The position numbers and the translations under genes were made by a program. A DNA stretch of 13,662 nt, from assembly GCA_046155505.1 (NCBI GenBank), contig JBJXFK010000082.1, positions 1-13,662 on the forward strand. Reading direction: 5' to 3'. Shown in pieces: positions 7,269 through 13,662 of this stretch. This DNA comes from JBJXFK01 sp046155505. GTDB taxonomy: Bacteria > Planctomycetota > Phycisphaerae > UBA1845 > Fen-1342. The notes below the pieces were generated by a model. It was not told the origin of the DNA. It was given only the letters and a program-made list of their open reading frames with translations, and searched no databases. How positions within the stretch are numbered: position 1 is the stretch's first letter; each line of letters opens with the position of its first letter.

Positions 7269-7601
7269 GTGAAGACGATCAGCCTCGCATTTATCTGGCT
7301 CGTCGGCTTGCAAGATTACTCGCTCACCCGCTGGCTGATCGACGTCGAGGGCCCGCAGGCCGAGCTGAACCTCGTCGCCCGCTACGTCGCCGTCAATTAC
7401 GGCTCGGCGGCGCTGCTGCCATACAAGCTGGCCATGCTCATGCTGTTCACGGTGGTCGTGCTCACGCTCTACCGCACCGACCGGAGGACCGGGCAATGCG
7501 TCAACCATGTCGGATTGATCGCCCACGCACTGCTGGGCGCGTGGTGGAATGTGGTGCTGTTCGCGTCGCCGACGATCGGGGTGGAGGAGATGGTTCTGTG
7601 A
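7269..7601 (+). CDS. Small membrane protein, DUF5658-like
   Basis: The 110-residue product has three hydrophobic segments: about 4-20, 53-72 (LLPYKLAMLMLFTVVVLTLY) and 82-99 (LIAHALLGAWWNVVLFAS). It shows the pattern known in DUF5658 proteins: a D in the first segment followed by a Thr-containing helix (LQDYSLTRWL), then G..AELN and later a K in the second segment (PYK). The biochemical role of this family is unknown. I chose GTG at 7269 because TAAGGAG (7256-7262) is 6 nt upstream. An in-frame ATG at 7143 would add a hydrophilic, non-conserved 42-residue stretch. It follows the kinase gene after about 190 nt with its own leader, so it may be a separate unit. It converges with the antiporter gene. 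Confidence 0.65.
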   Translation: MKTISLAFIWLVGLQDYSLTRWLIDVEGPQAELNLVARYVAVNYGSAALLPYKLAMLMLFTVVVLTLYRTDRRTGQCVNHVGLIAHALLGAWWNVVLFASPTIGVEEMVL

Positions 7602-7616
7602 TGTCGGCATGCGACA
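7602..7616 (+). other. Hairpin in the convergent intergenic gap
   Basis: TGTCG (7602-7606) and CGACA (7612-7616) form a 5-bp stem directly after the stop codon of the DUF5658-like gene, in the 33-nt gap to the convergent antiporter gene. It is short and lacks a T-tract on either side. A bidirectional termination role is possible but weakly supported. Confidence 0.25.
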
Positions 7617-7634
7617 CGGCGCAGCGCTGACCCA

Positions 7635-9629
7635 TCACTCGCCGCTTTCAAGCAGTCGCCGAGCATCGTCGAGCTGCCGATGCCCGCCGACGAGCACGAG
7701 TACGTCGCCGACCGTGATGCGCGTATCGGCATCGGGGTTGGCCATCGGCTTGCCCGCGTGCGTGATTGCCGCGATGGTCACGCCGGTGCGCTTGCGAAAA
7801 TCGAGTTCGCGAATCGTCCGGCCCGCGGCGCGGTGCTCGTCGAGCAACACGAATGTCTGCGTCGCGGTCTGCTCGAGCGCCCGCATGAGTTCGCTGCGTG
7901 GAATCGACTCGATCGAGCTGCCGCGCAGCATCGCATATTGCCCAGCCCGCACGATTGCCACCTGCTGCGCGATCACATTGTCCGGAATCGCGAAGCTCCG
8001 CAGCAAGTGCGAGAAAATTTCGATCGACGTTTCGAATTCCTCGGGAATCACCAGATCGGCCCCGGCTCGTTTGAGCGCCTCCATCTCGGCCACATAGCGC
8101 GTGCGAGCCACGATGTACAGATCGCGCCGCGCCGTTCGCGCCTGTGCCACGATGCGCCGCGTCGCGTACGAATCGGCGATCGCCACCACCATCGCCCGCG
8201 CTCCGGCGATGCCCGCGCTCTCCAAAATCGGCAGGCGCACCGCATCGCCGACGACGACTCGCACCCCGTGTAGCGCGGCGTCACTTAGTCGGGCGCGGTT
8301 CATCTCGATCACAACGTGCGGAATCGCCGTCGCACGCAGCGCTCGCGCGATGTTGAGCCCATTCACGCCGAAGCCGACGACGATCACATGCTGGTCGAGA
8401 CCGTGCACGCCGTGCGCTTGCTCGTCCGACGATGCGTGCGCCCGCAGCAACCGACGCACCAGCGCATCGGCCAGCGGGCTGGCGATCGGAATCAGCAGCG
8501 AGCCGAGCAGCATCGTGCCCACGGTCCACGCGACGAGCAGCGGCATGAATTCCGCCGGCAGAATCCCGACTTGCCGCGCTTCCTTGCCCAGCACATAACT
8601 GAACTCGCTGATCGTACACAGCCCGATGCCGGTCACGAGGCTCAGCCGCAGCGACCAACCTCCGGCGAGCGCGGCGATCGCCGTGAACACAGTCTTCGCC
8701 AGCAGCGTGCCGACGATCAGCAGCGAAAGCGGCAACCAATGCTCCGCCAGCACGCCAAAGTCGACCAGCATGCCGATCGAAATGAAAAACAGCGCATTGA
8801 ACACATCGCGAAACGGCGTGATCTCCGCGTGCAACTGATGTCGTAAATCGGTCTGGGCAAGCAGCAAGCCCGCGATGCATGCGCCCAGCGCCCAAGACCA
8901 GTCGGCCAGGTCGGCCATCCACGCTCCGAAAACCGCCATCAACACGGCGAACAGCGTCATCCACTCGCGCCCGCCGGTGCGAAAGAGCAGATTTGTCACC
9001 ATTGGCACGACGAATCGCCCAACACCGACGATCGCGCCAAGCGCGGCGAGGGTGAGCAATGTGCGCGTGATCCCGTCGGCTTTGCCACCCTCGGTTCCGG
9101 CGTCCGCACCGACGCCCGCGAGCGATGCGGCGATCGGCAGCAGCGCCATCGCAAAGATTACGACGACATCCTGCAAAAGCAGAATGCCCGTCGCTAGCGT
9201 GCCGGCCGGGCTGTCCACTTCACCGCGCTGGCTGAGTTGTACGAGCACGATCGCCGTGCTGCTGGCCCCGGCGGCCAGGCCGACGACGCTGCAAGCGACC
9301 CAGTCGAGGCCGAAGCCGTAGCGCATCGCTGCTGCGGTCGCGATCGCGGTTAGACCCATTTGCAAGCCGGTCGCAACCAGCAATCGCCCGCCGACGCGCA
9401 GGAGCGGCTCGGGCGAGAGTTCCAGCCCGATGGCAAACAGCAGCATGACCAGGCCGAGTTCCGCGAAAAAGTGAATCTGATCGGGATGAACCAGCCGCAG
9501 CGTCGGCCCAAGCACGATGCCGGCAATGAGAAAGCCGAGCATGGCCGGCAGCTTGAGAAAACGCAGCAACCACGCCGCGACGACGGCGGCACCGAAGAGC
9601 ACAAGAATGGCGGATAGTTCGCTAAGCAT
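7635..9629 (-). CDS. CPA2-family cation:proton antiporter with TrkA-N and TrkA-C domains (KefB/KefC type)
   Basis: This is a probable K+ or Na+/H+ exchanger of the inner membrane, gated by nucleotide binding to its cytoplasmic part. The 664-residue product has about 12 hydrophobic segments between residues 5 and 385, with family features GFLIAGIVLGP, LLFAIGLELSP, GASSTAIVLVQL, LLQDVVVI and FFISIGMLVDF. A Rossmann-fold TrkA-N domain starts near 413 (VIVVGFGVNG, acidic E442 at the end of strand 2). A TrkA-C-like domain lies at about 590-660. E. coli KefC lacks this second domain, so the protein is closer to KefB-like fusions carrying both. The ATG at 9629 begins directly at the first helix, but no good Shine-Dalgarno is visible. 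No KefF/KefG ancillary subunit gene is nearby. The ion specificity is unknown. Confidence 0.92.
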   Translation of the reverse strand: MLSELSAILVLFGAAVVAAWLLRFLKLPAMLGFLIAGIVLGPTLRLVHPDQIHFFAELGLVMLLFAIGLELSPEPLLRVGGRLLVATGLQMGLTAIATAAAMRYGFGLDWVACSVVGLAAGASSTAIVLVQLSQRGEVDSPAGTLATGILLLQDVVVIFAMALLPIAASLAGVGADAGTEGGKADGITRTLLTLAALGAIVGVGRFVVPMVTNLLFRTGGREWMTLFAVLMAVFGAWMADLADWSWALGACIAGLLLAQTDLRHQLHAEITPFRDVFNALFFISIGMLVDFGVLAEHWLPLSLLIVGTLLAKTVFTAIAALAGGWSLRLSLVTGIGLCTISEFSYVLGKEARQVGILPAEFMPLLVAWTVGTMLLGSLLIPIASPLADALVRRLLRAHASSDEQAHGVHGLDQHVIVVGFGVNGLNIARALRATAIPHVVIEMNRARLSDAALHGVRVVVGDAVRLPILESAGIAGARAMVVAIADSYATRRIVAQARTARRDLYIVARTRYVAEMEALKRAGADLVIPEEFETSIEIFSHLLRSFAIPDNVIAQQVAIVRAGQYAMLRGSSIESIPRSELMRALEQTATQTFVLLDEHRAAGRTIRELDFRKRTGVTIAAITHAGKPMANPDADTRITVGDVLVLVGGHRQLDDARRLLESGE

Positions 9630-9724
9630 CGCGGCGGCATGATAGCGGCTGCTGCGGGCGGGCTTTGTTGGCGACCGATTGAAGGTTGCTGTGTTGTTTG
9701 TTGCAAACTACGGCGCAGGCGTAC

Positions 9725-9826
9725 TTACGAGATCGCAGACCGCGTCTGCATCGTCCGCGCGAATTCCCGACGTCGCGAGCCGCAAGTCTCCGCCTGAGGC
9801 GCGGAATCATCGACGACATTTGACAT
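9725..9826 (-). CDS. Candidate small ORF, 33 residues, unknown function
   Basis: On the minus strand, between the cysteine-synthase-like gene and the antiporter gene, an ATG at 9826 follows GAGGAG (complement of 9830-9835) with a short 3-nt spacer. The frame runs 33 codons to TAA at 9725-9727. The product begins MSNVVDDSAPQAETCGSRRR; it is hydrophilic, has no membrane segment, and I recognise no family. It shares direction with both neighbours and fills most of an otherwise empty 281-nt gap. Chance is a real alternative in such GC-rich DNA, because the spacer is shorter than usual and no conservation can be tested here. The remaining gap contains only a 6-bp hairpin (9735-9749) within this ORF. 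Confidence 0.25.
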   Translation of the reverse strand: MSNVVDDSAPQAETCGSRRREFARTMQTRSAIS

Positions 9827-9910
9827 GAGCTCCTCACAGGGTTTCGAAATGCAGTCGCAAGGAACAGTTGCGGCGTAATCGAAATGCTTGTGGGTGAGCG
9901 CGGGGGTCTT

Positions 9911-10837
9911 TCAATCAGGCGTTCGAAACACGTCTGTGCTCACGTACTTCAGCCCCGAATCACACAGCAGCGTGACGACCTTCTTCCCCGGCCCAAGCCG
10001 TTTCGCAACTTCAATCGCCGCGAGAACATTGGCCCCCGACGATGTCCCGGCGAACAGTCCTTCCTCGCGCGCCAGCCTGCGCGTCATCTCCTTGGCAGCT
10101 TCCGTCGCGATCGGTAACACTTCGTCGATCAGAGACGCATCCCAAAGAGGTGGCGTGTAGCCGATGCCAATGCCTTCGATCTTGTGCGGCCCCGACTGGC
10201 CGCCGCTGAGCACCGCTGATTCGGCCGGTTCGACGACGGCGATGTGTACGCGCGGATTGTGTCGCTTCAGCACGGTCGCCACGCCGCGCGAGGATGCCGC
10301 CGTGCCGACGCTGTGAACAAATGCCGCCACGTCGCCGCTTGTCTGCTGCCAGATTTCGTCGCCGAGCGGAAAGTAGCCGGCGACGCTGTCGTGGTTGTTG
10401 AGTTGATCGGTCCAATAGGTTCGCGGTTCGCGTGCCATCTCGCGCGCGGCGGCGATCATGTTCACGATGAGCTGTTTGGTCGTCTTGCCGCCTTCGCTCG
10501 GGACGAGCGTGAGCTCGGCACCGAGCGCCGCCATGTGATCGCGTTTTTCGCGGCTGAATGCATCCGACGTGACGATTCGAATGCGATAGCCCTTCGCTGC
10601 GCCGACCATCGCGAGCGACGCCCCGGTGCTGCCGCCGGTGTATTCGATCACCGTATCGTCCGACTGCAATCGCCCGTCCGCTTCGGCGCGTTCGATGACG
10701 GCGAGTGCCATGCGGTCTTTCATGCTGCCGGTCGGGTTTTCCCATTCGAGCTTGACGAAGATGTCTGCGCAGCCAGGCGGCACGACGCGGCGAAGTCGAA
10801 CAATCGATGTGTTGCCGATTACGTGGGTGAGGTTCAT
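9911..10837 (-). CDS. Cysteine synthase family PLP-dependent enzyme (fold type II)
   Basis: The fold resembles O-acetylserine sulfhydrylase (CysK/CysM) and cystathionine beta-synthase, which perform beta-replacement on serine derivatives. In the 308-residue product the PLP lysine is K40 in NPTGSMKDR. The substrate loop is TGGSTGAS instead of the usual TSGNTG. The phosphate loop reads SVGTAASSRG rather than GTGGT, and the pyridine-binding serine lies in CDSGLKYVST. These departures argue against a plain CysK call, so I give no symbol; the substrate may differ. ATG at 10837 is preferred over GTG at 10843, since GGAGG (complement of 10847-10851) is 9 nt upstream of the ATG and only 3 nt from the GTG. 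It is divergent from the aminotransferase gene. No cysE or sulfate-assimilation gene is adjacent. Confidence 0.88.
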   Translation of the reverse strand: MNLTHVIGNTSIVRLRRVVPPGCADIFVKLEWENPTGSMKDRMALAVIERAEADGRLQSDDTVIEYTGGSTGASLAMVGAAKGYRIRIVTSDAFSREKRDHMAALGAELTLVPSEGGKTTKQLIVNMIAAAREMAREPRTYWTDQLNNHDSVAGYFPLGDEIWQQTSGDVAAFVHSVGTAASSRGVATVLKRHNPRVHIAVVEPAESAVLSGGQSGPHKIEGIGIGYTPPLWDASLIDEVLPIATEAAKEMTRRLAREEGLFAGTSSGANVLAAIEVAKRLGPGKKVVTLLCDSGLKYVSTDVFRTPD

Positions 10838-10924
10838 GCGCACACGCCTCCGATGTGACGGCGGAGCTTACCCGACGCCGCAACCGAGCGCCGGACGCGC
10901 GGCGCGGCTTTCCGTGGCTAGCTG

Positions 10925-10981
10925 TTGCGAGTAAATTCCGGAATTGATCATGCGAAAGGACGCCCGCACGGCGATGCGTCC
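10925..10981 (+). promoter_or_regulatory. Palindrome and leader hairpin upstream of the aminotransferase
   Basis: The 160-nt divergent gap holds a perfect 12-bp palindrome AATTCCGGAATT (10934-10945) in a locally AT-rich patch. A hairpin follows: GGACGC at 10958-10963 pairs with GCGTCC at 10976-10981, ending 8 nt before the Shine-Dalgarno AGGAG (10990-10994). A possible -35-like TTGCGA lies at 10925-10930, but no convincing -10 is spaced correctly. Operator and leader roles are inferred. Confidence 0.35.
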
Positions 10982-10998
10982 GGAAAGGCAGGAGTTTC

Positions 10999-12168
10999 GT
11001 GAATTCGACCGCTACCCCGGTTTCCGCCGCCGCTTCGTCTGCGAACATCCCCGTTCCGCCGCTCAATCTCTCGGGCAACTTCAAGCACGTCCGCGATGAG
11101 GTGCTGGCCGAAATCACGGCTATTTGCGACTCCGGCTTCTACATCCTCGGCCCAAAAGTGCAGGCATTCGAGGACGCATTCGCGAAATACTGCGGCTGCA
11201 AACACGCGCTCGGCCTGTCGAGCGGGACCGACGCGATTCTCGTCGCACTTATGACGCTGGGAATCGGGCCGGGCGATGAAGTGATCGTGCCCACGTTCAC
11301 ATTCTTCGCCACGGCGGGCTGCGTCGCGCGGGTCGGCGCGACGCCGGTGTTCTGCGACATCGATCCCGATTCGTACAACATTGATGTCGCCCAGTTCGAA
11401 CGACTCATCACGCCGCGAACCAAAGCGGTCATGCCGGTGAGCCTCTACGGCCGCGTCGCCGGCATGAGCGACCTGATGTCGATCGCACGCAAACGCGGCA
11501 TTCGCGTGATTGAGGATGCGTGTCAGTCGATCGGTGCGCGAGAGAGCAAGAGCAGTCCGATGGCCGGCACGTTCGGCGACTTTGGCGCGACCAGTTTCTA
11601 TCCGACAAAAAACCTCGGGGCGGCGGGCGATGCCGGTGCGCTGCTCATGAACGACACCGCGCTCTTCGAAAAGGCCAAGCAGATGCGTCTGCACGGCGAG
11701 ACGCAGCGCTATCACCATCAATTCATCGGCGGCAACTTTCGCATCGACGCGTTGCAGGCGGCGATCCTCACCATCAAGCTCAAGCATCTGCCGCAGTGGA
11801 CCGAGCTGCGCCGCGAAAAGGCGTGCAAGTACTACGGCCTCTTCGAGCAGGCGGGGCTGGCACCCGAGTCGATCCACCTGCCGCAGGCGGGCGACGGGTA
11901 TCACGTTTATCACCAGTTCGTGATCCGCGCCCCGCGACGTGACGATCTGGTGAAGCATCTCGCTGCGCGGCAGATCGGCTATGGCATTTACTATCCGATT
12001 CCGCTGCACATGCAGGAGTGCTTCGCGTATTTGGGTCGCAAAGCGGGCGAATTCCCGCACGCCGAGGCCGCGGCGCGCGAGGTGCTCGCGCTGCCAATGT
12101 ATCCGGAACTAACAGACGCGCAGCAGGCGGCGGTGGTGGGCGCGATTCGCGAGTTTTATCGGGGATGA
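10999..12168 (+). CDS. DegT/DnrJ/EryC1/StrS family sugar-nucleotide aminotransferase
   Basis: This is a PLP-dependent aminotransferase that normally converts a keto-sugar nucleotide to an amino sugar for surface polysaccharides or glycosylated products. The 389-residue product shows the family signature: GFYILGPKVQAFEDAFAKYCG, the substrate/PLP region LGLSSGTDAILVAL (about 71-84), VPTFTFFATAG, IEDACQSIGA (D173 at the PLP ring) and the PLP lysine K204 in SFYPTKNLGAAGDAG. GNFRIDALQAAIL and YPIPLHMQ follow. The length is typical. The start is GTG at 10999 with AGGAG 4 nt upstream, a short spacer. It has an N-terminal low-complexity stretch of about 18 residues before the domain. No other nucleotide-sugar gene is in the window, so the exact substrate (WbpE-like or FdtB/QdtB-like) cannot be set. 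Confidence 0.93.
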   Translation: MNSTATPVSAAASSANIPVPPLNLSGNFKHVRDEVLAEITAICDSGFYILGPKVQAFEDAFAKYCGCKHALGLSSGTDAILVALMTLGIGPGDEVIVPTFTFFATAGCVARVGATPVFCDIDPDSYNIDVAQFERLITPRTKAVMPVSLYGRVAGMSDLMSIARKRGIRVIEDACQSIGARESKSSPMAGTFGDFGATSFYPTKNLGAAGDAGALLMNDTALFEKAKQMRLHGETQRYHHQFIGGNFRIDALQAAILTIKLKHLPQWTELRREKACKYYGLFEQAGLAPESIHLPQAGDGYHVYHQFVIRAPRRDDLVKHLAARQIGYGIYYPIPLHMQECFAYLGRKAGEFPHAEAAAREVLALPMYPELTDAQQAAVVGAIREFYRG

Positions 12169-12179
12169 GTTCGTAGTGA

Positions 12180-12296
12180 CGAATAGCGAGTAGCGAGTTG
12201 ATGCGGCGGTCGCACCCGCGGATCCGAACCCCGAGCGCGAGCGAGTGGGGTAACTTGCGGAGACCAGCGAGTATCGACTGGCGAGTAGCGAGTTGA
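12180..12296 (+). repeat. Dispersed intergenic repeat, copy B
   Basis: The core ATCCGAACC-CCGAGCGCGAGCGAG-TGGGGTAACT lies at 12222-12260 and matches copy A at 661-700 apart from about five bases. It is flanked on both sides by AGCGAGTAGCGAGTTGA-type repeats (12180-12201 and 12265-12296), so the unit has symmetrical ends. It begins just after the aminotransferase stop codon, as copy A begins at the rpsF stop. Non-coding. Confidence 0.75.
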
Positions 12297-12455
12297 AGCG
12301 AACCCATCCGAACGCGATGCGCCAACGACTGAACGCGGCTGCGACGAGCCTGATTGGGTGCGCATCGGTGGCCGTGTAAAGGTCTGGATAACCAAGATGC
12401 TCACGCGCCCCCCTCTCGTTGACCACCTTCGGCTGGTTTGATTGATTTGTGGCTT
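12297..12455. other. Non-coding spacer with no recognisable feature
   Basis: This stretch lies between repeat copy B and the degenerate reading frame on the minus strand. A 20-codon frame (12316-12378, plus) ends in a lipobox-like LIGC but has no ribosome-binding site, so I do not call it. No terminator with a T-tract, tRNA or clear inverted repeat is visible. Confidence 0.5.
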
Positions 12456-13289
12456 TTATCGGGCGATTTTGATGACGTGCGCACCCTGAACGAAGGCGGG
12501 AATCAGACTTGCGCGCAGTGCTTCGCACGCGATGAGCGTAGGGCGATCGGGCGATGATTTCGCGGCGCGGATGCGCGATGCGCGGTGATGAGCGGGCATG
12601 AGCGGCCTTGAGCGGAATTGGTCGGCCGCTGGCGGTCGCTCCCGCGTCCATGCTGTGCGCGAAACGCAATTTGTCCCAGTCACGAGCTGCGTCACATTCC
12701 CGTCGGCTTCGCGTTTGCTCAGGCGCGCCTTGCCGTCGGAGTGGAACAATTGCACCGCGATCCAGTCGCCGGGGTTGACCCAGCGGACGAGCGGGCCGGC
12801 CCGCGTGCCGCTGATCCACTGGAAGCGGTAGGTCAGCACGTACTTGCCCGCGCGGAACCCGCGGCGGACGATCGTAACCTGCTTGTCGGAGGCCGTGCCG
12901 ATGCTGATCAGGTTGCTGTTCGAGGCGTCAACCTGCACGTCGCCGGAGTTGCTGAACCAGCGGCCGTCCACCTCGAACGGGCCGGCCAGATCGTGGGCCT
13001 TGAAGTTGTCAAAGCTGTTGTTGCTGGCGTCGGAGACCCACAGGCCGATCTGACCGGCGGGGATCGTCGCGGCGTAACCGTCTGTCCCGCCCGCTCTTAC
13101 GTCGCTGTCCATGGTGAACGCGACGCCCGAGGTGATCGCAAACGCGGTCGAATCGCGCTGCGTCCACGCACCGGCCGATACCTCATAAACCCGCGCCGTC
13201 TGCGAAGCCAGCGAGTAGACCCGCACCCAGAAGTTCAGCCGATCGCGATAGCTGAAGACGAGGCCGGCGTTGTCGGCATGGCGCCAGAG
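12456..13289 (-). pseudogene. Remnant of a tandem ConA/LamG-like domain surface protein
   Basis: The minus-strand frame is open from about 13349 to 12456. Residues encoded from about 13289 downward look like the second half of a jelly-roll domain (NAGLVFSYRDRLNFWVRVYS ... IGLWVSDASNNSFDNFKAHD). A second copy of the same domain type follows (FEVDGRWFSNSGDVQVDASN ... AGPLVRWVNPGDWIAVQLF ... GKARLSKREADGNVTQLVTG). The first domain lacks its N-terminal half and the second lacks its C-terminal half. Beyond about 12675 the sequence becomes basic and low-complexity, suggesting a frameshift or a junction. There is no plausible start codon before the first domain; the in-frame GTG at 13226 has no ribosome-binding site. 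Such domains occur in large secreted repeat proteins. The fragment ends about 64 nt from the tmRNA 3' end and appears non-functional. Confidence 0.6.
12589..12618 (+). repeat. Three 10-bp tandem TGAGCGG units
   Basis: TGAGCGG occurs at 12589, 12599 and 12609, an exact 10-bp period, with variable 3-bp tails. It lies in the degenerate end of the surface-protein remnant and is too short to call an origin or iteron. Confidence 0.5.
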
Positions 13290-13352
13290 GGGACGCGGGG
13301 CGCAATGGGGCGCGGGCGTTTTTTGCGAAAATGTCGGCGCGCAGTGGGGCTA

Positions 13353-13662
13353 TGGAGGTGGCGGGAATCGAACCCGCCGGCGCTTTGGCCGACTTGCCTT
13401 GCGGCTTGCCGGCCTCGCGTCGCCACGAATCCGCGCTTCCGCGGATTCACAACACAGTGCGGCTCGTTTTGGGGTCTTTGCTGCCGAGCGACCGCGAGCG
13501 GAGGTCTTGTGCCGAAGCGTTGCCTAGCTTCGGCTATCTGCGGGCACATTCTCCGGACACGGGATTAGCCGTTGCCCAGGACGCCGACGGTTTTTAGTCG
13601 GCGGCGACGGAGAACGCGCGGCACGAATTCGGCGGCGCAGCCTCGGGCTTTTTTCGCGACCG
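13353..13662 (-). ncRNA. ssrA: tmRNA (ssrA), 3' part; 5' end beyond the window
   Basis: tmRNA rescues stalled ribosomes and tags the nascent peptide for proteolysis. Read on the minus strand, the 3' end is a tRNA-like T arm, GGCGGGTTCGATTCCCGCC, then the acceptor strand CACCTCCA ending at 13353. CCA is not encoded. Further 5' are strong helices: 13427-13435 with 13440-13448, and 13512-13518 with 13527-13533. A 7-bp hairpin (13582-13588 with 13597-13603) has a loop containing TAA (complement of 13594-13596), as expected for the tag stop. The stop-to-3'-end distance is about 240 nt, as in E. coli. The frame into that stop reads ...NSCRAFSVAAD. About 50-60 nt at the 5' end, including the 5' acceptor strand, fall outside the window. 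SmpB is the known partner; its gene is not here. Confidence 0.9.

Noticed and set aside
8875..9321. Plus-strand Pro/Ala/Thr-rich frame opposite the antiporter
   Set aside because: It is antisense to conserved transmembrane helices of the antiporter and has no ribosome-binding site or family resemblance.
12316..12378. 20-codon plus-strand frame ending in a lipobox-like LIGC
   Set aside because: It has no Shine-Dalgarno, is too short after the Cys to be a lipoprotein, and sits in repeat-flanking spacer.
13331..13597. Plus-strand frame beginning near EVAGIEPAG
   Set aside because: This peptide is a well-known artefact of reading the complement of a T arm, and the region is the tmRNA gene.

Overview
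The window looks like chromosomal DNA of a GC-rich bacterium, most likely a planctomycete (Planctomycetota, perhaps Phycisphaerae-like). This is inferred from the rpsF-ssb-rpsR-rplI-dnaB order, the Gly/Arg-rich tail on ribosomal protein S6, the dispersed 'GAGTAGCGAGTAGCGA' / 'CGAGCGCGAGCGAG' intergenic repeats, and the mix of stand-alone genes that follows. No marker gene fixes the phylum, so the assignment is moderate. High GC also produces many long antisense open frames, which I treat as shadows.

Layout. (1) 1-3870, plus strand: a translation/replication operon encoding S6, single-strand DNA-binding protein, S18, L9 and the replicative helicase DnaB. The dnaB start lies inside the end of rplI. 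The gaps before rpsF and before rpsR can form hairpins that could be regulatory, and the rpsF-ssb gap holds a dispersed repeat. (2) 3931-7079, plus strand: a two-gene signalling pair. A FixJ-type response regulator (receiver plus LuxR-type HTH) is followed by a soluble histidine kinase with about four PAS domains. (3) 7269-7601, plus strand: a small DUF5658-like membrane protein, preceded by a palindrome and a stable hairpin and convergent with the next gene. (4) 7635-9629, minus strand: a KefB/KefC-type CPA2 cation:proton antiporter with TrkA-N and TrkA-C regulatory domains. (5) 9911-10837, minus strand: a cysteine-synthase-fold PLP enzyme with a non-standard substrate loop. A possible 33-residue small ORF lies between genes 4 and 5. 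(6) 10999-12168, plus strand: a DegT/DnrJ/EryC1 sugar aminotransferase, divergent from gene 5. (7) 12169-13352: a gene-poor stretch with a second copy of the dispersed repeat and a two-ended remnant of a repeat-domain (LamG/ConA-like) surface protein on the minus strand. (8) 13353 to the window end, minus strand: the 3' part of ssrA (tmRNA), cut by the window edge.

The first block is housekeeping and internally coherent. The regulator and kinase almost certainly work together. The remaining genes look like independent units and do not form an obvious pathway. I see no CRISPR array, transposase, phage module or evident new multi-gene defence or biosynthetic system. The most interesting points are the domain remnant abutting the tmRNA 3' end, the unusual predicted tmRNA tag ending in Asp, the S6 RGG-like tail, the alternative hairpins in the ribosomal operon, and the atypical cysteine-synthase-like enzyme.
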